Positions 47,273 to 59,732 of a stretch of DNA of 64,000 bases are shown one piece after another. The stretch spans positions 47,063,676 through 47,127,675 of the forward strand of contig CM049311.1 in assembly GCA_026874595.1 (NCBI GenBank), written 5' to 3'. This DNA comes from Sipunculus nudus (Eukaryota; Annelida; Sipuncula; Golfingiida; Sipunculidae). Numbering within the stretch: position 1 is the first letter of the stretch; each line of letters opens with the position of its first letter. The notes under the pieces were generated by a model. That model searched no databases, was not told the origin of the DNA, and saw only the letters and a list, made by a program, of their open reading frames with translations. The position numbers and the translations under genes were made by a program.

Positions 47273-49183
47273 AGCTCAGCTGACTATAAGTCATCTGAGC
47301 TATAGTCGTGGTCCATTGTCCGTCGTCCGTCCGTCTGTCCGTCCGTCCGTCCGTCCGTAGATGTGGCACGTTTTGAAACCGTAAGACCTAGGAATCCGAA
47401 ATTCAGCATAATGTTAGATGTCCCCAAGATCTCCTACCAAGCCAAAAACTGGGTCTTTGCGACTTCGTTCCTTTGAGAAATTCAGGAAAAACCTCAATTT
47501 TTTATTTAAATCCTATTTTCACACTTCAGGACTGCCTAATTTCAAAACCACTCATCTGTTTTTCCTCATATTAACCATAAATATTCATCTATATAGTTCC
47601 TATGTACATGCCAGAAATTAAGTCTGTTAAGTATAAATTCTTTAAGTTATGGGCCCAAACATAATGGACTTTGTAAAAAATCAGGAAAAATATTTACTCA
47701 CTTAACATGAAAAATTTTGAAACTAGAGTCTATTTTCCCAAGTATATAACTATGTATAATTAAGATTCAATTGTTTACCCAAAATTAGATCTGAATTTTG
47801 TAAATTTTTTAAGTAATTAGCATAAAAATAAAATCGGTACCTTAAATTTTGCCCAACTTTGACCATGGCACGTTTTTTTTCTGTTAGTACCATTGATTCA
47901 ATTTTCACAGCATGTAAACATAAATATTTAATTTGTTTAAATCTGAAATTTGGAAGTAAAAGCTTGAAAATTAAGCTAGTTAATTATTTTTTTCTTGAGG
48001 CTCTATTGTAGTCATTTGCTTTGATTACAGATTACAGATGCAGGATCCCACTCCAGGTCACTGGAAGTCAGCTATGCCAGGGTTTCTGATTTGTTACAGT
48101 CACTGGGGGAGATCCCCTGCTGTGACAGGTGTACAGTTATTCTGATATCACCACCCCAATCCCCCCCCCCCCCCCCCCCCCCCCCCCCGCAAACCCAACC
48201 CACCAATTGTTATGCAGTATTGTTATTGTTTTCACTGTATCTCCTTAATTGTAATGCTGTTTCCACTCTGATATGCAAAAACTTTCCTTAAAAAAGTAAT
48301 TCAAGGTGTAATCCAGAAGATGCAATGTTGTGTAATGTAACATTTTTAAAGAAATCATTTTTCTTTTAAATGATTTTACCAATCATAATGGAACCCATCA
48401 GTATGCTTAAATTATGATAAAATATGAAGCACATTATGGATAAATAAAGACACAATTCAATATTGTGAAATCTAAATCAAGTATTTTTTTAGACATTTAT
48501 TGTTTTGCAGATTTAAAAGATATATTTTTGTGGTAAAAAATAAATAAACATTTGTATGCATGATGTGGTGTTATCTGACAAGATTGAGATTTATGATGAT
48601 GCAATTGAGAATTATGAATCAACTTTTATATTAAGATATATATGTTATATTGAAAATGTATAGAAATATAAACTTAAATTAAAAAAAAATTGATGTGATA
48701 AAAAATGAGGATTTGTTACAAACATTTGTTCATTATTTTCCTGCATCAGCAGAATTTGAGATCAGGCTTTGTTTGCCATGTTTTATGTTGTTAATTAGTT
48801 ATATTTCAACTGTATACATTTCATAAAAAAAACATATTTAATAATTTATATTATACAAAAAAAAGATTTGATTGAACAAATGTGTAAACTACTGAAATGT
48901 CAACAGTTAATCGAAAAGCCAACTAATGATCATGGTAATTGTACAGATCATTTGTTCACAAACTGCTCACATGCTTCAGTTTCAACATTAGGAAACACAT
49001 GGTCAGGGCACAAAATATAATTTGCAACAATTTCTTGCTCATCAATACAAACCAATCATATAAACAAACCATGGCCTTTATTACCTCTTCCTCTTACACT
49101 TTATCTCCATTTGATATTATTTAAATTTTTACCTTCAAGGTTAACGTCAGCTGAGCATAGTGACCCATAGGTCCCTTGTTTTT
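47273..49183 (+). mobile_element. Helentron-like element E6
   Basis: Full-length copy nearly identical by eye to E1. It has the palindrome at 47273-47301, an expanded GTCCGTCC run, a C-run at 48161-48188, an endonuclease relic at 48880-49124, and the 3' end GTCAGCTGAGC, GACCCATAGGTC, CCTTGTTTTTT at about 49147-49183. It is joined directly to E7. Confidence 0.8.
48880..49124 (+). pseudogene. Endonuclease-like relic in E6
   Basis: Same segment as 12579-12812. From the ATG at 48880 the frame reads through QLIEKPTNDHGNCTDHLFTN and NTWSGHKI to a TAA at 49018-49020. It is shorter than in E1 because of that stop. The overlapping 48939-49124 frame is a shifted reading of the same DNA. Confidence 0.6.
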
Positions 49184-49184
49184 T

Positions 49185-50664
49185 GGCTCAGCTGACTATA
49201 TGTCATCTGAGCTATAGTCGTGGTCCATTGTCCGTCGTGCCGACAGTCTGTACGTAGATGTGGTACGTTTTGAAACCCTAAGACCTAGGAATCCAAAATT
49301 CGGCATAATGTTAGATGTCCCCAAGATCTCCTACCAAGCCGAAAACTTGGTCTTTGCGACTTCGTTCCTTTGAGAAATTAAGGAAAAACCTCAATTTTTT
49401 TATTAAAAACCTATTTTCACAATTCAGGACCGCCTAATATCAAAACCACTCATCTGTTTTTCCTCATATTTACCATAAATATTCTTCTATATAGTTCCTA
49501 TGTACATCTAAGAAATAAGGTCTGTATTATATAATTTAAAAAAGTTGTGGGCTCAAACATAATGCATTTTGTAAAAATCAGGAAAGATATTTGATCGTTT
49601 AACACAAAACATGTTAAAGCTAAGGACTTTTTTCCAGTAATATAACTTTAGTTAATCAAAATTAAATTGTATACCCAAAATTAGATCAAAATCTTTTAAT
49701 CTTTTTTTAAATATTAGCAAAATAAAAAATTGTTACCTTAAATTTTGCCCAACTTTGGCCGAGGCACTTTTTTTCCTGTAAGTACTGTGGATTTAATTTT
49801 CACAGCATGTGCATATAAGGATTTAATCTGTTTAAATCTGTAATTTGAAAATAAAAGCTGCAAAACAAGGCTAGTTATTGAATTTTTTTGGAGGCTCTTG
49901 TTGTATTCCCTTACATTGTCAAGCAGTCCACTTTGGTCTCCACTCCCCCATCCCCCCCCCCCCCCCACATTCTGTTGACAGACCTGTACTATGAACTAGA
50001 TGAATCTTAAAATTAACATTTTTCTCAGCAACGAGCAGTAACAACTGAGAACCCTCCCCTGCCCACCCCTTTAATACACAGGACTAATAAACAAGATGAA
50101 TCTTATAATTTTAATGTTAAATAAATTCTTTTTGATGAGACTTGGACAATTTTGATTTTTTTTTTAGAAAAAATTTAATTCTAATATTCAAATGTGATAA
50201 AATATTAGGATCTAATGTAAGTGCCAACTGACAAGATTTAAGGAGATATAAATACTTTGTAGCATTTCATTCATATCTCTTAAAGTTGCCGGGGCCTATA
50301 GGTAGGAATAACAGTTAATTTAGTATTAAAATTAGGAATATTGGTCAAACTTTGTGGGATTAATTTTTAACTCATATGGCCATATATTTCACTTTTGAAA
50401 ATTTAATTACCTTCACACATTATTTGTTTATGAAATGTTACTTTTATATAACACTTACTGTAGGCCTATTTGTTCTCTTGGTGCATCTCTATATGGTTTA
50501 GCTCATGTCCATTATTCTATAATTTACGGAGTTTCATTTTAGCAGGGCCATATAGCTTTTCTAATGATAATATACATGAAAAACCAAAAGAAATAAAAAT
50601 ATTTTACAGTTACTAATATTTTCCAAAATTCAGCTGAGCGATGTGACCCATGGGTCCCTTGTTT
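49185..50664 (+). mobile_element. Helentron-like element E7, head-to-tail with E6
   Basis: Begins TGGCTCAGCTGACTATATGTC within two bases of the E6 end and finishes CAGCTGAGCGATGTGACCCA plus TGGGTCCCTTGTTT at 50664. The 5' 300 bp resemble E6; the 3' half (from about 49860) resembles E2, so it belongs to a different subfamily. The C-run is at 49952-49966. Minus frame 49738-49968 is a repeat translation. Confidence 0.75.
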
Positions 50665-51849
50665 AAGTTGTAACAAATAAAAATAAAACCAAAATAAGGT
50701 TTCACTTTTGTGACACATTTATAAGGCCAATATTGAAATTTATCAAATGCCCTCCAAGGTAGCAGATTTCACTTAAAACATATGCAAACATTAAAATTTG
50801 CTTCATTACAATTTGTGTCAATCACTTATTTTGATCACACTAAATCTCTTTTGGATATAAAGTTGATTTCTGTCAAAAGAACGGAGAGTATGAAAGAAGC
50901 AAAGCAAAAGAACTACAGATGACTTTCTCCAAGTGACAGGTTTAGATTTATCATAATTTGTGTTTGGTGAACCTGATTACCTGAAAGCAGCAAAGGAAAA
51001 AATAAATTCACAATGCTGATGTTGTTACAGGAGTATCCAGGAAATGTTGGCCTTGTTGTAGTCCACAAGCTCTTGCACTTCTATCTGTATATAAAACAAA
51101 CTAACCCTTCACAAGAACATTTCAGCCCCAAGATATGTATTAAGTGATATTAAAGAAGCATATTCTGAGACAGATTTTCAGGTTTAGTGACAAATTGCTT
51201 AATGACAACTAACTACACTAGCTCAAACTCAATTTCATGTTCTAGATGAAAAAGATGATGTATTGTCAAGACTGATTGCGCAAGACTGATTGTTTGACCT
51301 TAGAATTCTGTGCATGCCAATGGAAAAGCTGCGAGATATGGATTTCAAGGATATAATTGATGATTTTTGTTTTTTTCCAAAAAGCTATCCAATTCATTGA
51401 TAATACCTGTGTTGATGTCTTTATCACCATATTTTTGACAAACTAGAATACTGACAGGTCAGACAGGGCCCACCACATAAGGCCCATATATTTCTAGTGC
51501 AGGTTGAGTAAGGCTTTAAAGAATATAGTAAAAGACCTGATTACATGCAGACACAGAGGAAAATGACCCAAAACAGTATTTGAAGGTCTGACCCAAGAAG
51601 TTAAGGTTTTGATCAGTGATTGTTGTGTATGAAGGTGTTGGAGTATTCAAAGCAAACAGAGGCATAATTACATTAGATGTATTAAACTATAAGCCTGTTC
51701 AGCATTTAAATCAGTAGGATGGTCCTGTATGTGATTTTGATCTTTGAACTTGTGATGTTGAAATTAATATGGTTCTTTCCATATTGTTAGGTAATCCCAA
51801 AATGAAAGATTTTGGATGAAAGATTTACTATACATCCACAATCTGTTTA
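50665..51849. other. Gene 2 intron; nothing recognised
   Basis: AT-rich, no exon or element ends seen. Confidence 0.5.
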
Positions 51850-52440
51850 AAGACATAGTTCCTGTGACCTCCACCTGTGACCTCATTACCCCTAAATCAA
51901 AAGGGATCTTATATAAGTGTGCTGGGCCATTAATAAATCAAGTTTGAAATCCATATGTATCATTCAAACTGGACTTATCATCTGGAAACAAATTTGTAGA
52001 AAGATAGCTTTGCTTAAGTGATGGGCCATATATAAGTAAAGTTTGAAATCCATATGTTATCCTAACTGGAGTTATCATCTGGAATTTGTGGACAGATGGC
52101 TCCTGTGACCTTGACCTTTGCCCATGTGACCCCAAAATCAAAATACACCTTTCCCTAACAGCAGGTGTCCTATATGTGCAAGCTGGAAGGTCTTGGATGA
52201 AAAGTAAAGCTTAAAATATATCCACAACCTTTTGAAAGATGAGCACCCTGTGACCTAGACATTTGACCTCATGACCCAAATCTAAAAGATTCTTGCTTTA
52301 GTGATGGGCCATATATAAGGCAAGTTTGAAATCCATACATCAATCAAAATTGGAGTTATTATCCGGAAATGAATTATTGGACTCATAGAAGGTCATACAT
52401 ATGGTCAGAAGGACAGGGTGATTACTATAGGGCACCCACT
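51850..52440. repeat. Diverged copy of the TGACCTTGACC repeat
   Basis: Units with GTGACCTTGACCTTTGCCCA, AAGTTTGAAATCCATA and GGAGTTATCATCTGGAAA recur at about 130-245 bp spacing. It ends CTATAGGGCACCCACT, like CTATAGGGCATCCACT at 62791-62806. The minus frame 51938-52141 is a repeat translation. Confidence 0.65.
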
Positions 52441-53858
52441 AATTCAAGCAGAGCCCTATTTATTAAAGTTTATACATGCATAAAAAGTCACTTGTCAGTG
52501 CTTTAATTTCTTATATGTTCTGCCAATTGCAAAGATAAAGAAGGTAGTTCTTTTCTTTTGCCCTGTATGGTCCTTGCATGGCCTAAATCTGTAGCTCTGA
52601 CTGCACTTTTGATTAGAACGTCCTCTTTTTTTAACCCTGCCTGTGCCTTGAAGGCAATAAATGTGAAATCTTATAGAATATCAGAGTTTTGCTCGAATGT
52701 TTAAGACAGGTTGTTGACTTCTGGATTGGTCCAAGCATGAACATTTAATCTGGAATCCAGAAAACATTAAAAACATATTAATATATCTAAATATATGATT
52801 ACCTTCATCCTAATCCACTATACTGTGTCTCCAGCTAGTGCCATTCCGGCCCTCTAACTTTAGGGAGTCTATGACCGGCTTTCTGGCTGTCAGAGTGCCG
52901 TTACATCCTTCAGCAAGGAAAGCACTTTAAGGCTCTATGAGGCTGCAAATATTTTTGTCATTTCTGTAACCCCTCATTGCCTACAGGTACACTGTCAATT
53001 AACATGAATACAATAACATGAATGGCATGAATACAAGAATGGCTGGCACAGGTTTCTGGATGCAGCAAACTTGTACGCGATACAGGAAATGACTCGTTAC
53101 CATAGAGACTGAGTTTTAGTTTGGGTTCTTAGTTCAAATGTATTGTCTTGTGTTTATTCATCATTTGTAGCTTAACATTAAGATTATGGGCTGTTTACCC
53201 CATATATGAATGCAACATGATGGAAAACTGCTGCGATGCATTCCTTGATATATTGCTTGTATCACAACTCAAGTAGGCTTACCAGATATATTACCAGTGC
53301 CTACTGAGTAGGCTTGTCCAGCTAGTCTCTAGCAGGCCCAAGAAACCTATCCTTAAAAAAACACTTAAAGTTTACATGCTAGCTTTGTTTTGACACCATG
53401 TGATCTCCCCTTTAATCTGTGCTAAAGCCCATAACATCCTGATGTCCTGCCATTGACTGCCGACTGATGACCAATACTTCTGAATAGGGTAAATATGAAG
53501 AAAAAAGTAGAAAGTTATTTTAGGCCAATGTAACTTGTGGATCAATATTCCACATGGAATAGAAGATATTAAAGGCATTTGAGGGTCCATCATGATCTGG
53601 GTGGTGCTTTGTAGAGAATCGAGAGGAGGGTGCCTAATATGGCACAGCTAATATGGTACTTACAGGGTGTACCATAAAGGTAACCTTTCAATGGAAATTT
53701 AAACAAAGTAATTAACACACTAGCCTCATATATTGTGGAACAAAAGCAAAATGTGTAAATTATTTGCATGAAACATTTTCTCATTCATCATATAACTGCT
53801 GTTTCATATCATAAGTTTAGCTATCATTAGTTTTGATCAGGTACACATAATTTTGCAG
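52441..53858. other. Gene 2 intron; nothing recognised
   Basis: No exon or known repeat identified up to the acceptor at 53858. Minus frames at 53372-53593 and 53590-53784 have no supporting evidence. Confidence 0.5.
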
Positions 53859-54188
53859 GAACTGAGCAGAATGTCAGTATATGTGGAGTACCATTCAAGG
53901 ATCCTTCAGGGACTGATCAGTGGTCATTCCTGGATAGCTGCCACTGTGTCATCACTTCTTCCACAACTATGCATATCCACCTATCCATCCATCTTGTAAG
54001 CCATGGGACATCTGGTACCAACTGCCAGCCTTACTTACTGCTGGAGACAGCAGAGGGCCTCCCACACACAGTGTGTCCCTCACAGGAACCTGTCAACATG
54101 TCTATAAGCCTTACCAGCACAGCAAGCCTTCATGTTTCCCTGCACAACCCAGAGAGGCTACAACATCAGTCCCTACTCAGGTATCCAG
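53859..54188 (+). CDS. Gene 2, exon encoding a CUB-like five-cysteine domain
   Basis: 330-bp exon, phase 1 at both ends. Acceptor CACATAATTTTGCAG ends at 53858; donor GTAAGA starts at 54189. With the signal exon it encodes residues 21-130. Cysteines at 29, 48, 50, 76 and 93 repeat the gene 1 pattern (CxC, then 25 residues, Cys, 16 residues, CysPro; gene 1 has 26 and 14). The CUB-type SPxYP of gene 1 is not conserved here. Sequons lie at 25-27 (NVS) and 100-102 (NMS). The rest of the gene (stalk, membrane span, tail, if present) was not found before 64000. I infer a secreted or membrane paralogue of gene 1. Confidence 0.8.
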
Positions 54189-54235
54189 GTAAGATATACA
54201 CTGTATCACTCTCATCCTAATAATATGTTAGACAA

Positions 54236-54350
54236 CCTTATTCTCAGAGTTATAATACTATATAATATCTTGAGGGTCTGTCCTATAACAAGGTATGATA
54301 TCCTCAATAACAATCCTATAACAAGGTCAGATAATGTCACTACCATAAAG
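54236..54350. repeat. Degenerate short satellite, left part
   Basis: Repeats of a CTATAACAAGGTNAGATAAT type core. The same core resumes at 55426-55672, so the two were probably continuous before the block between them arrived. Confidence 0.6.
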
Positions 54351-54354
54351 TATA

Positions 54355-55408
54355 AACAAGGGCACCTCAAAGGGAAGCATCCCCTCACACCGGAGCATAA
54401 TCATATGGGGTGTAATACACAAGTGTGAAAATGATGAGAGAAGGTCTTTGACCTTGACCTTAGACCCTCTGACCTTGAACTCAATAGGGTTCTTCATCCA
54501 TGGGTTGGTGAGCCCTATGTGCAAGATGAAAGGTGTTGGTAAAACGGTTTGGCTTAAAACAGGTCCACAAGCTTTTTCAAGAAGTGGGTCCCGTGGCCTT
54601 GGTCTTTGATCTAGTGACCTTAAAAACGACAGGGTTCTTCATCCATTGGTGGGTGAGCCATATATGTGCAAGATGAAAGGTTTTAGTCAAACGGTTTGGC
54701 TTAAAATGGGTCCACAAGCTTTTTCAAATAGTGTGCCCTGTACGTGGCCATGACCTTGACCCCCATCACCTCAAAATTGATAGGGTACATTACCCATGTG
54801 TGGGTGAACCATATGTGAAAGATGAAAGGTTTAGGTGTTTTTGTTTGGCTTAAAATTGATCCACAAGCTTTTTTCAAAAAGTGGGTCCCTTGGCCTTGAC
54901 CTTTGACCCTATGACCTAAAAATAGATAGGTTTCTCTTTATCCATGTGTGGGTTGACATTTGTGAAAGATGAAAGGTTTAGTTGATATGGTTTGGCTTAA
55001 AAAAAGATCCACAAGCTATTTAAAAAAGTGGGTCCCTTAGCCTTAACCTTTGACTCCATGAACTCAAATTGAGAGGGTTTTTAATCCATGTGTGGGTGAA
55101 TTAACCATATGTGAAAGATGAAAGGTTAAGGTGAAAAGGTTTGGCTTAAAATCGATCCACAAGCTTTTAAAAAAAATGGCTCCTGTGGCCTTGATCTTTG
55201 ACCCTATGACCTCAAAATCTATAGGTTTCATTACCCATGTGTGGGTGAGCCATATGTGAAAGATGAAAGGTTTAGGTGAAAAAAGTTTGGCTTAAAATCG
55301 ATCCATAAGGCAATCCCTGACGGACAGACAGATGGACGGATTAATGGATGGATGCATGAATGGAGGTGTTACTATATCCCCTCCTGCAACTTTGTTGCGA
55401 GGGGATAA
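54355..55408. mobile_element. Inserted element containing a 147-bp tandem array
   Basis: Six units with spacing 145-150 bp at 54441-55330; each has a TGACCTTGACC-like core, GGGTTCTTCATCCATG, GAGCCATATGTG, AGATGAAAGGTTT and CACAAGCTTTTT. The right end has ACGGACAGACAGATGG and then a hairpin, ATCCCCTCCTGCAAC and GTTGCGAGGGGAT, at about 55376-55403. The left end is near ATAAACAAGGGCACC. The element sits within a short satellite. Frame 55292-55540 minus is not a gene. Confidence 0.55.
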
Positions 55409-55425
55409 ATAAGAAAGTCTGATAC

Positions 55426-55672
55426 TTTTAGTCAGTCTTATAACAAGTTCATACATGTATATCCTGATATTAATTCTTATAACAAGGTAAGATATCGTCA
55501 GTCCCTCTCTTGTAACAAGGTCAGATATTGATACTCTCACTCTTGTATCAAGAACAGATACTGTTACTCTTAGTTTTATAACAAGGTCAGTTATTTTCAG
55601 TCTTACCTTGTAACAGTGTCAGATATTGTAACCCTGTCTAATAACCAGAGCAGATATCCTGAATCCAAGTTT
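55426..55672. repeat. Degenerate short satellite, right part
   Basis: About six copies of a TCTTATAACAAGGTCAGATA type unit at irregular 40-45 bp spacing, continuing the array at 54236-54350. Confidence 0.65.
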
Positions 55673-56799
55673 TATAATTTGATGAAAAACTCCCCATTCT
55701 TTAGAATTTTAAGGCAATCTATATACTACCTGCTATAACTTGGATTTAGAACCAGTGAAATACATTTTTACTCAAATGAACCTTAAATGTTTTAAGAATT
55801 TTATTTGCAAATATTAATTCCATCCAAACTTTCCATAAAACCTGTCATTAACAGATGATTGAATGAGATAAATTACATATGTTCAGCATGCTGGAACACC
55901 AGGAAATTTCTGAAAATCCCAGAGTTCACAGAAAATATTAGATCACTGTGCTAGAATTTCTTGCTAGAGAATTTCTTATAATCTTTCTGGGTATCAGACT
56001 GGACCTTTCAATGCCGAATGTTTGGGAATATAATACTTTTCCAAAGGACATAATAATAAACCAGAAATAAAGTTGATCTGCAGTATAGATTTCTGGTATG
56101 TCCCCTGCCTGTTGTGGAAGTTGCCCTTCATGATCATGAGGTGTGTTAATGCAGCAGATTTGGTGACTGTGCTCAAATTCTGTTCAAGTTATTGTATTAA
56201 CATCATTTATTAGCATGATCACCTTTTGTGATCTTGGAAAATGCATCAAAATCATAAATATTTGAACTTGACCTAGCCCTTCATGAGTTTTATCAATTCT
56301 GACAGATTGGTGACAGCTACGTCAATTTCATTTTGTTATTGCATTAACATTATTTTGTCATGAATCACAACACACACAATCCAATTTCAACGACAACAAA
56401 TATAGATGTTAAATCAATTGCAAGTCTCCATCAACCATGTGACTGCCGCTTAGGTTCTTCACAAGTCGCTTACCACATTAAAGTTAACTCAGGCTGGCTG
56501 CCAAGCCTATGGCGCCATCTGGCTGGGGATATGTAGATTACAATAGAAGTTCTCATGACACATTTAAGCATTATCACCTCTTCAACCTTGAAACAACGTC
56601 ATCCATATTCAAACTTGACCTAGCCCTTCATAAAGAGTATCAGTGCTGCAAGTTTGGTGACAGTGTGCTTTAAATGCATTTCAACTTATAGTGCGTTAAC
56701 ATCGTTTAGCATTATCACCTCTGTGACCTTGAAAAATGTGTCACGGTCATCCATATAGGAACCTGACCTATGAATTGCACAATGGTGTTACTGTAGTGT
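55673..56799. other. Downstream part of gene 2; no exon recognised
   Basis: Contains loosely repeated TGACCTAGCCCTTCAT strings at about 56269 and 56618, probably an old repeat. No stalk or membrane exon comparable to those of gene 1 was found. Confidence 0.5.
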
Positions 56800-59732
56800 T
56801 GATGGTGTTAACTCAAGTTATGTAAGATTTTGATAATATCCTTGGAGACAGGGAAGAGGACTGATGTCATTAATATTATTTACAGCTGGAAATGGTGTGC
56901 TATTATCACATAGGTTTTGACTTGGCCATAAAACTTTACCTACATTGCAGCAGAATAATTTGAAAAGTTAAACTATTTATATATTTATAATATATATATT
57001 TTTATAATAACAGTATCATGTTTTTTCATCAAAGATTTTTAAATAATATTATTAAAATAAATGATAATTAAAATAATATTATAGAATATATTCATGAATG
57101 CATTTGTATTCAAACACTTTCATTTTTACCTGTATTCCTATCCTTTTAGTTTTACATGAAATTATGGAGTACATATTCATATTTGCATTCAATTACATTT
57201 GCAAAGTAATGCACCATGTCTGGTATTCATTCAGTTTCAGCCAAACAAAGTTCTTAAGAATCCAGAATAAACAAATATCACAAATTTAATAATGATCATA
57301 AGTACCAGGTTTTATGAATTTTATTAATGTTCAAAAACAAAACTATAATATTCACTTTGGACTACGTTCACATCAATTTACACACTAGACATAGCAAGAG
57401 TCTTATGACAATTATTAACATTACTGAAATCATAATGAGAACTTGTCTAAGATCTGATTTTTTATCATATTCAATTTTTTTTATTTAAAAAATGTATCAG
57501 AAAAAAATTTGAAGTATCTCAGCTATGAAACCATTATATGTGTAAAAAATAACCCAAGGATAAGAATACCCTATAAATTATACAAGGAGAAAACTAGAGA
57601 TGGGCAAGTTTAATTTTATTAACTGAAATATAGGAACCAGTAATATAAATTTTGATTATTTACAGTATTGTGACAGCTGTTACAGCCATTACAGTCATTA
57701 CAGTCATTAGTGAAACATATTGACATCTTTAATCAGTACTTGTCCGAGTAAAATTTTAAAATTTTGACATATTTTACCTTTTTTAAATTTGAAATAAATA
57801 TAAATTAACAAGCTGAAACACTTGGAAAAGATCTGGGAATTTAGATTTATATTATCAACTGCATCTTTGTCAATAATTAATTTCCTTTATATAATCCCTA
57901 ATAGTATAGAACAATATAATTTAATTTTTTTTTTCATCATTAAAATTGAAAAGAAAAATACATTAGGTGACTCAATGGTGATACTTGGAATACATTTTCA
58001 TCCATCCATACAAAATCCATAAAACATCAGTAACTGCAAGCTAATTTCAATGTTAGTGTTACTCATCAACTGTCAAATTTCTTTTCTATTTATTATTTTT
58101 AAAGTTGTTATTATAGACCTATAAAAATTTATTTATTCATTGTTTATTTTTATGCTGTTGGTCTAAACAACTAATAGATGAGCTTGGTTGGACACCTGAA
58201 TCAGCTGTGGCCAGCAATAAGCTGCCCAGCTGCAAGTATATGCCCCTGCATCAAGCGTGCATAACTGGACTGTAAGGTCAACTTTAGGACATACAGGTGA
58301 CTTAAGAGGAGCTGGCTAGAGCCTAGGTCTGACATGGTCTCATAAAAACTTTAATAAAAGCTACAGTTTTTGGCCAATTTCTTTCAACTTTCAAAACTAA
58401 CAAGCTGAAATCCTTATTTCTGAATGATATGAAAATTATATCAACCATGCTCACAGGAAACAAACATGCGATGATCAAAATAAGGCAAAATTTAAGGTAT
58501 TTATATTAAAAACTTATAAAATTTGAAAAATTCAGAACTAATTTTGGGTATACAATTGAATCTTGATTAAATTATGTTATATCCCTGACAAAAAAAATCT
58601 TTAGCTTCAGCAATTTTCTTATTAAGGGAGTAAATATATTTCTTTTTTACAAAGTGCATTATGTTCGGGCCCATAACATAAAAAATTTGGTAATACTCAC
58701 ATCATTTCTGGCATGTGCATAGACTATAAATAGAAGAACATGTATATTTTATATGATCACGGTCAGATCAGTGGTTTTGATATTAGGCAGTCTTGAAGTG
58801 TAACAATGGGTTTTTAATTGAAAATTATACTTTTTTCTTAACATCTCGAAGGAATGAAATTCTAGTGACCAAACTTTTGGTATGGTAGGGGGGTTTGCGG
58901 GACATCTTAACTGTATGCCAGATATGGGAGCTGAGAGCTGGCCTGGGAAGCTGGGGAGCTGTCATGAGCTCTAGCAAACTGCATAACACTTGCTTGATCT
59001 CAACAATACTGTACATGTTGCTTGAAAACTGGAATAAAATCAACAGTTTTTGATCAACTGGTTCCAAATTTCAGATGTTTAGAGATGAAATGCTTAAGGT
59101 AACATGCTGTGAAAATTAAATCCACAGCAGTTACAGGAATAAAATGTGCCATGGTCAAATCTGGGCAAAATTTAAGGTACTGATTTTATATTTATGCTAA
59201 TAACTTATGAAATTTTAAAAAAATCAGATCTAATTTTGTGTATACAATTGAATCTTGACTAAATATAATTATATACCTGAAAGAAAGTCTCTAGCTTCAG
59301 AAATTCTCAAGTTAAGGGAGTAAATATATTTCCTGATTTTTTACAAAGTGCATTATATTTGGGCCAATAACTTCAAAAATTTTAAATATATTAAACTAAT
59401 TTCTTGTATGTATATAGGAAATATATAGAGGAATTAATATATAAAAATGGTCAATATCAGGTCAGTAGTTTTGATATTAGGCAGTCTTGAAGTGTAACAA
59501 TGGTTTTTTTAATGGAAAACCGAGGTTTTTCCTTAATAATTTGAAGGAACGAAGTCCTAGTGACCCAATTTTCTGTATAGTAGGAGATTTGGGGGACATC
59601 TAAAGGTATGCCGAATTTCAGATTCGTAGGTCCAAAGGTTTCAATACGTGCAAGTTTAACGGACGGACGGACGGACAGCCGACGGACAAAGGACCACCAC
59701 TATAGCTCAGATGACTTATAGTCAGCTGAGCT
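56800..59732 (-). mobile_element. Helentron-like element R3
   Basis: Minus-strand copy with an intact 5' end at 59704-59732, preceded by GGACGGACGGACAGCCGACG. The 3' terminus is not visible; similarity to 10770-10900 begins near 56815. It is closely similar to the interior of 27320-30589 over about 2.8 kb, including the two related 480-bp units. Minus frame 58825-59067 is a repeat translation. Confidence 0.65.

Noticed and set aside
55376-55403. Hairpin considered as an intrinsic transcription terminator
   Set aside because: The genome is eukaryotic by exon structure; the hairpin sits at the end of a dispersed repeat and is better read as an element terminus.
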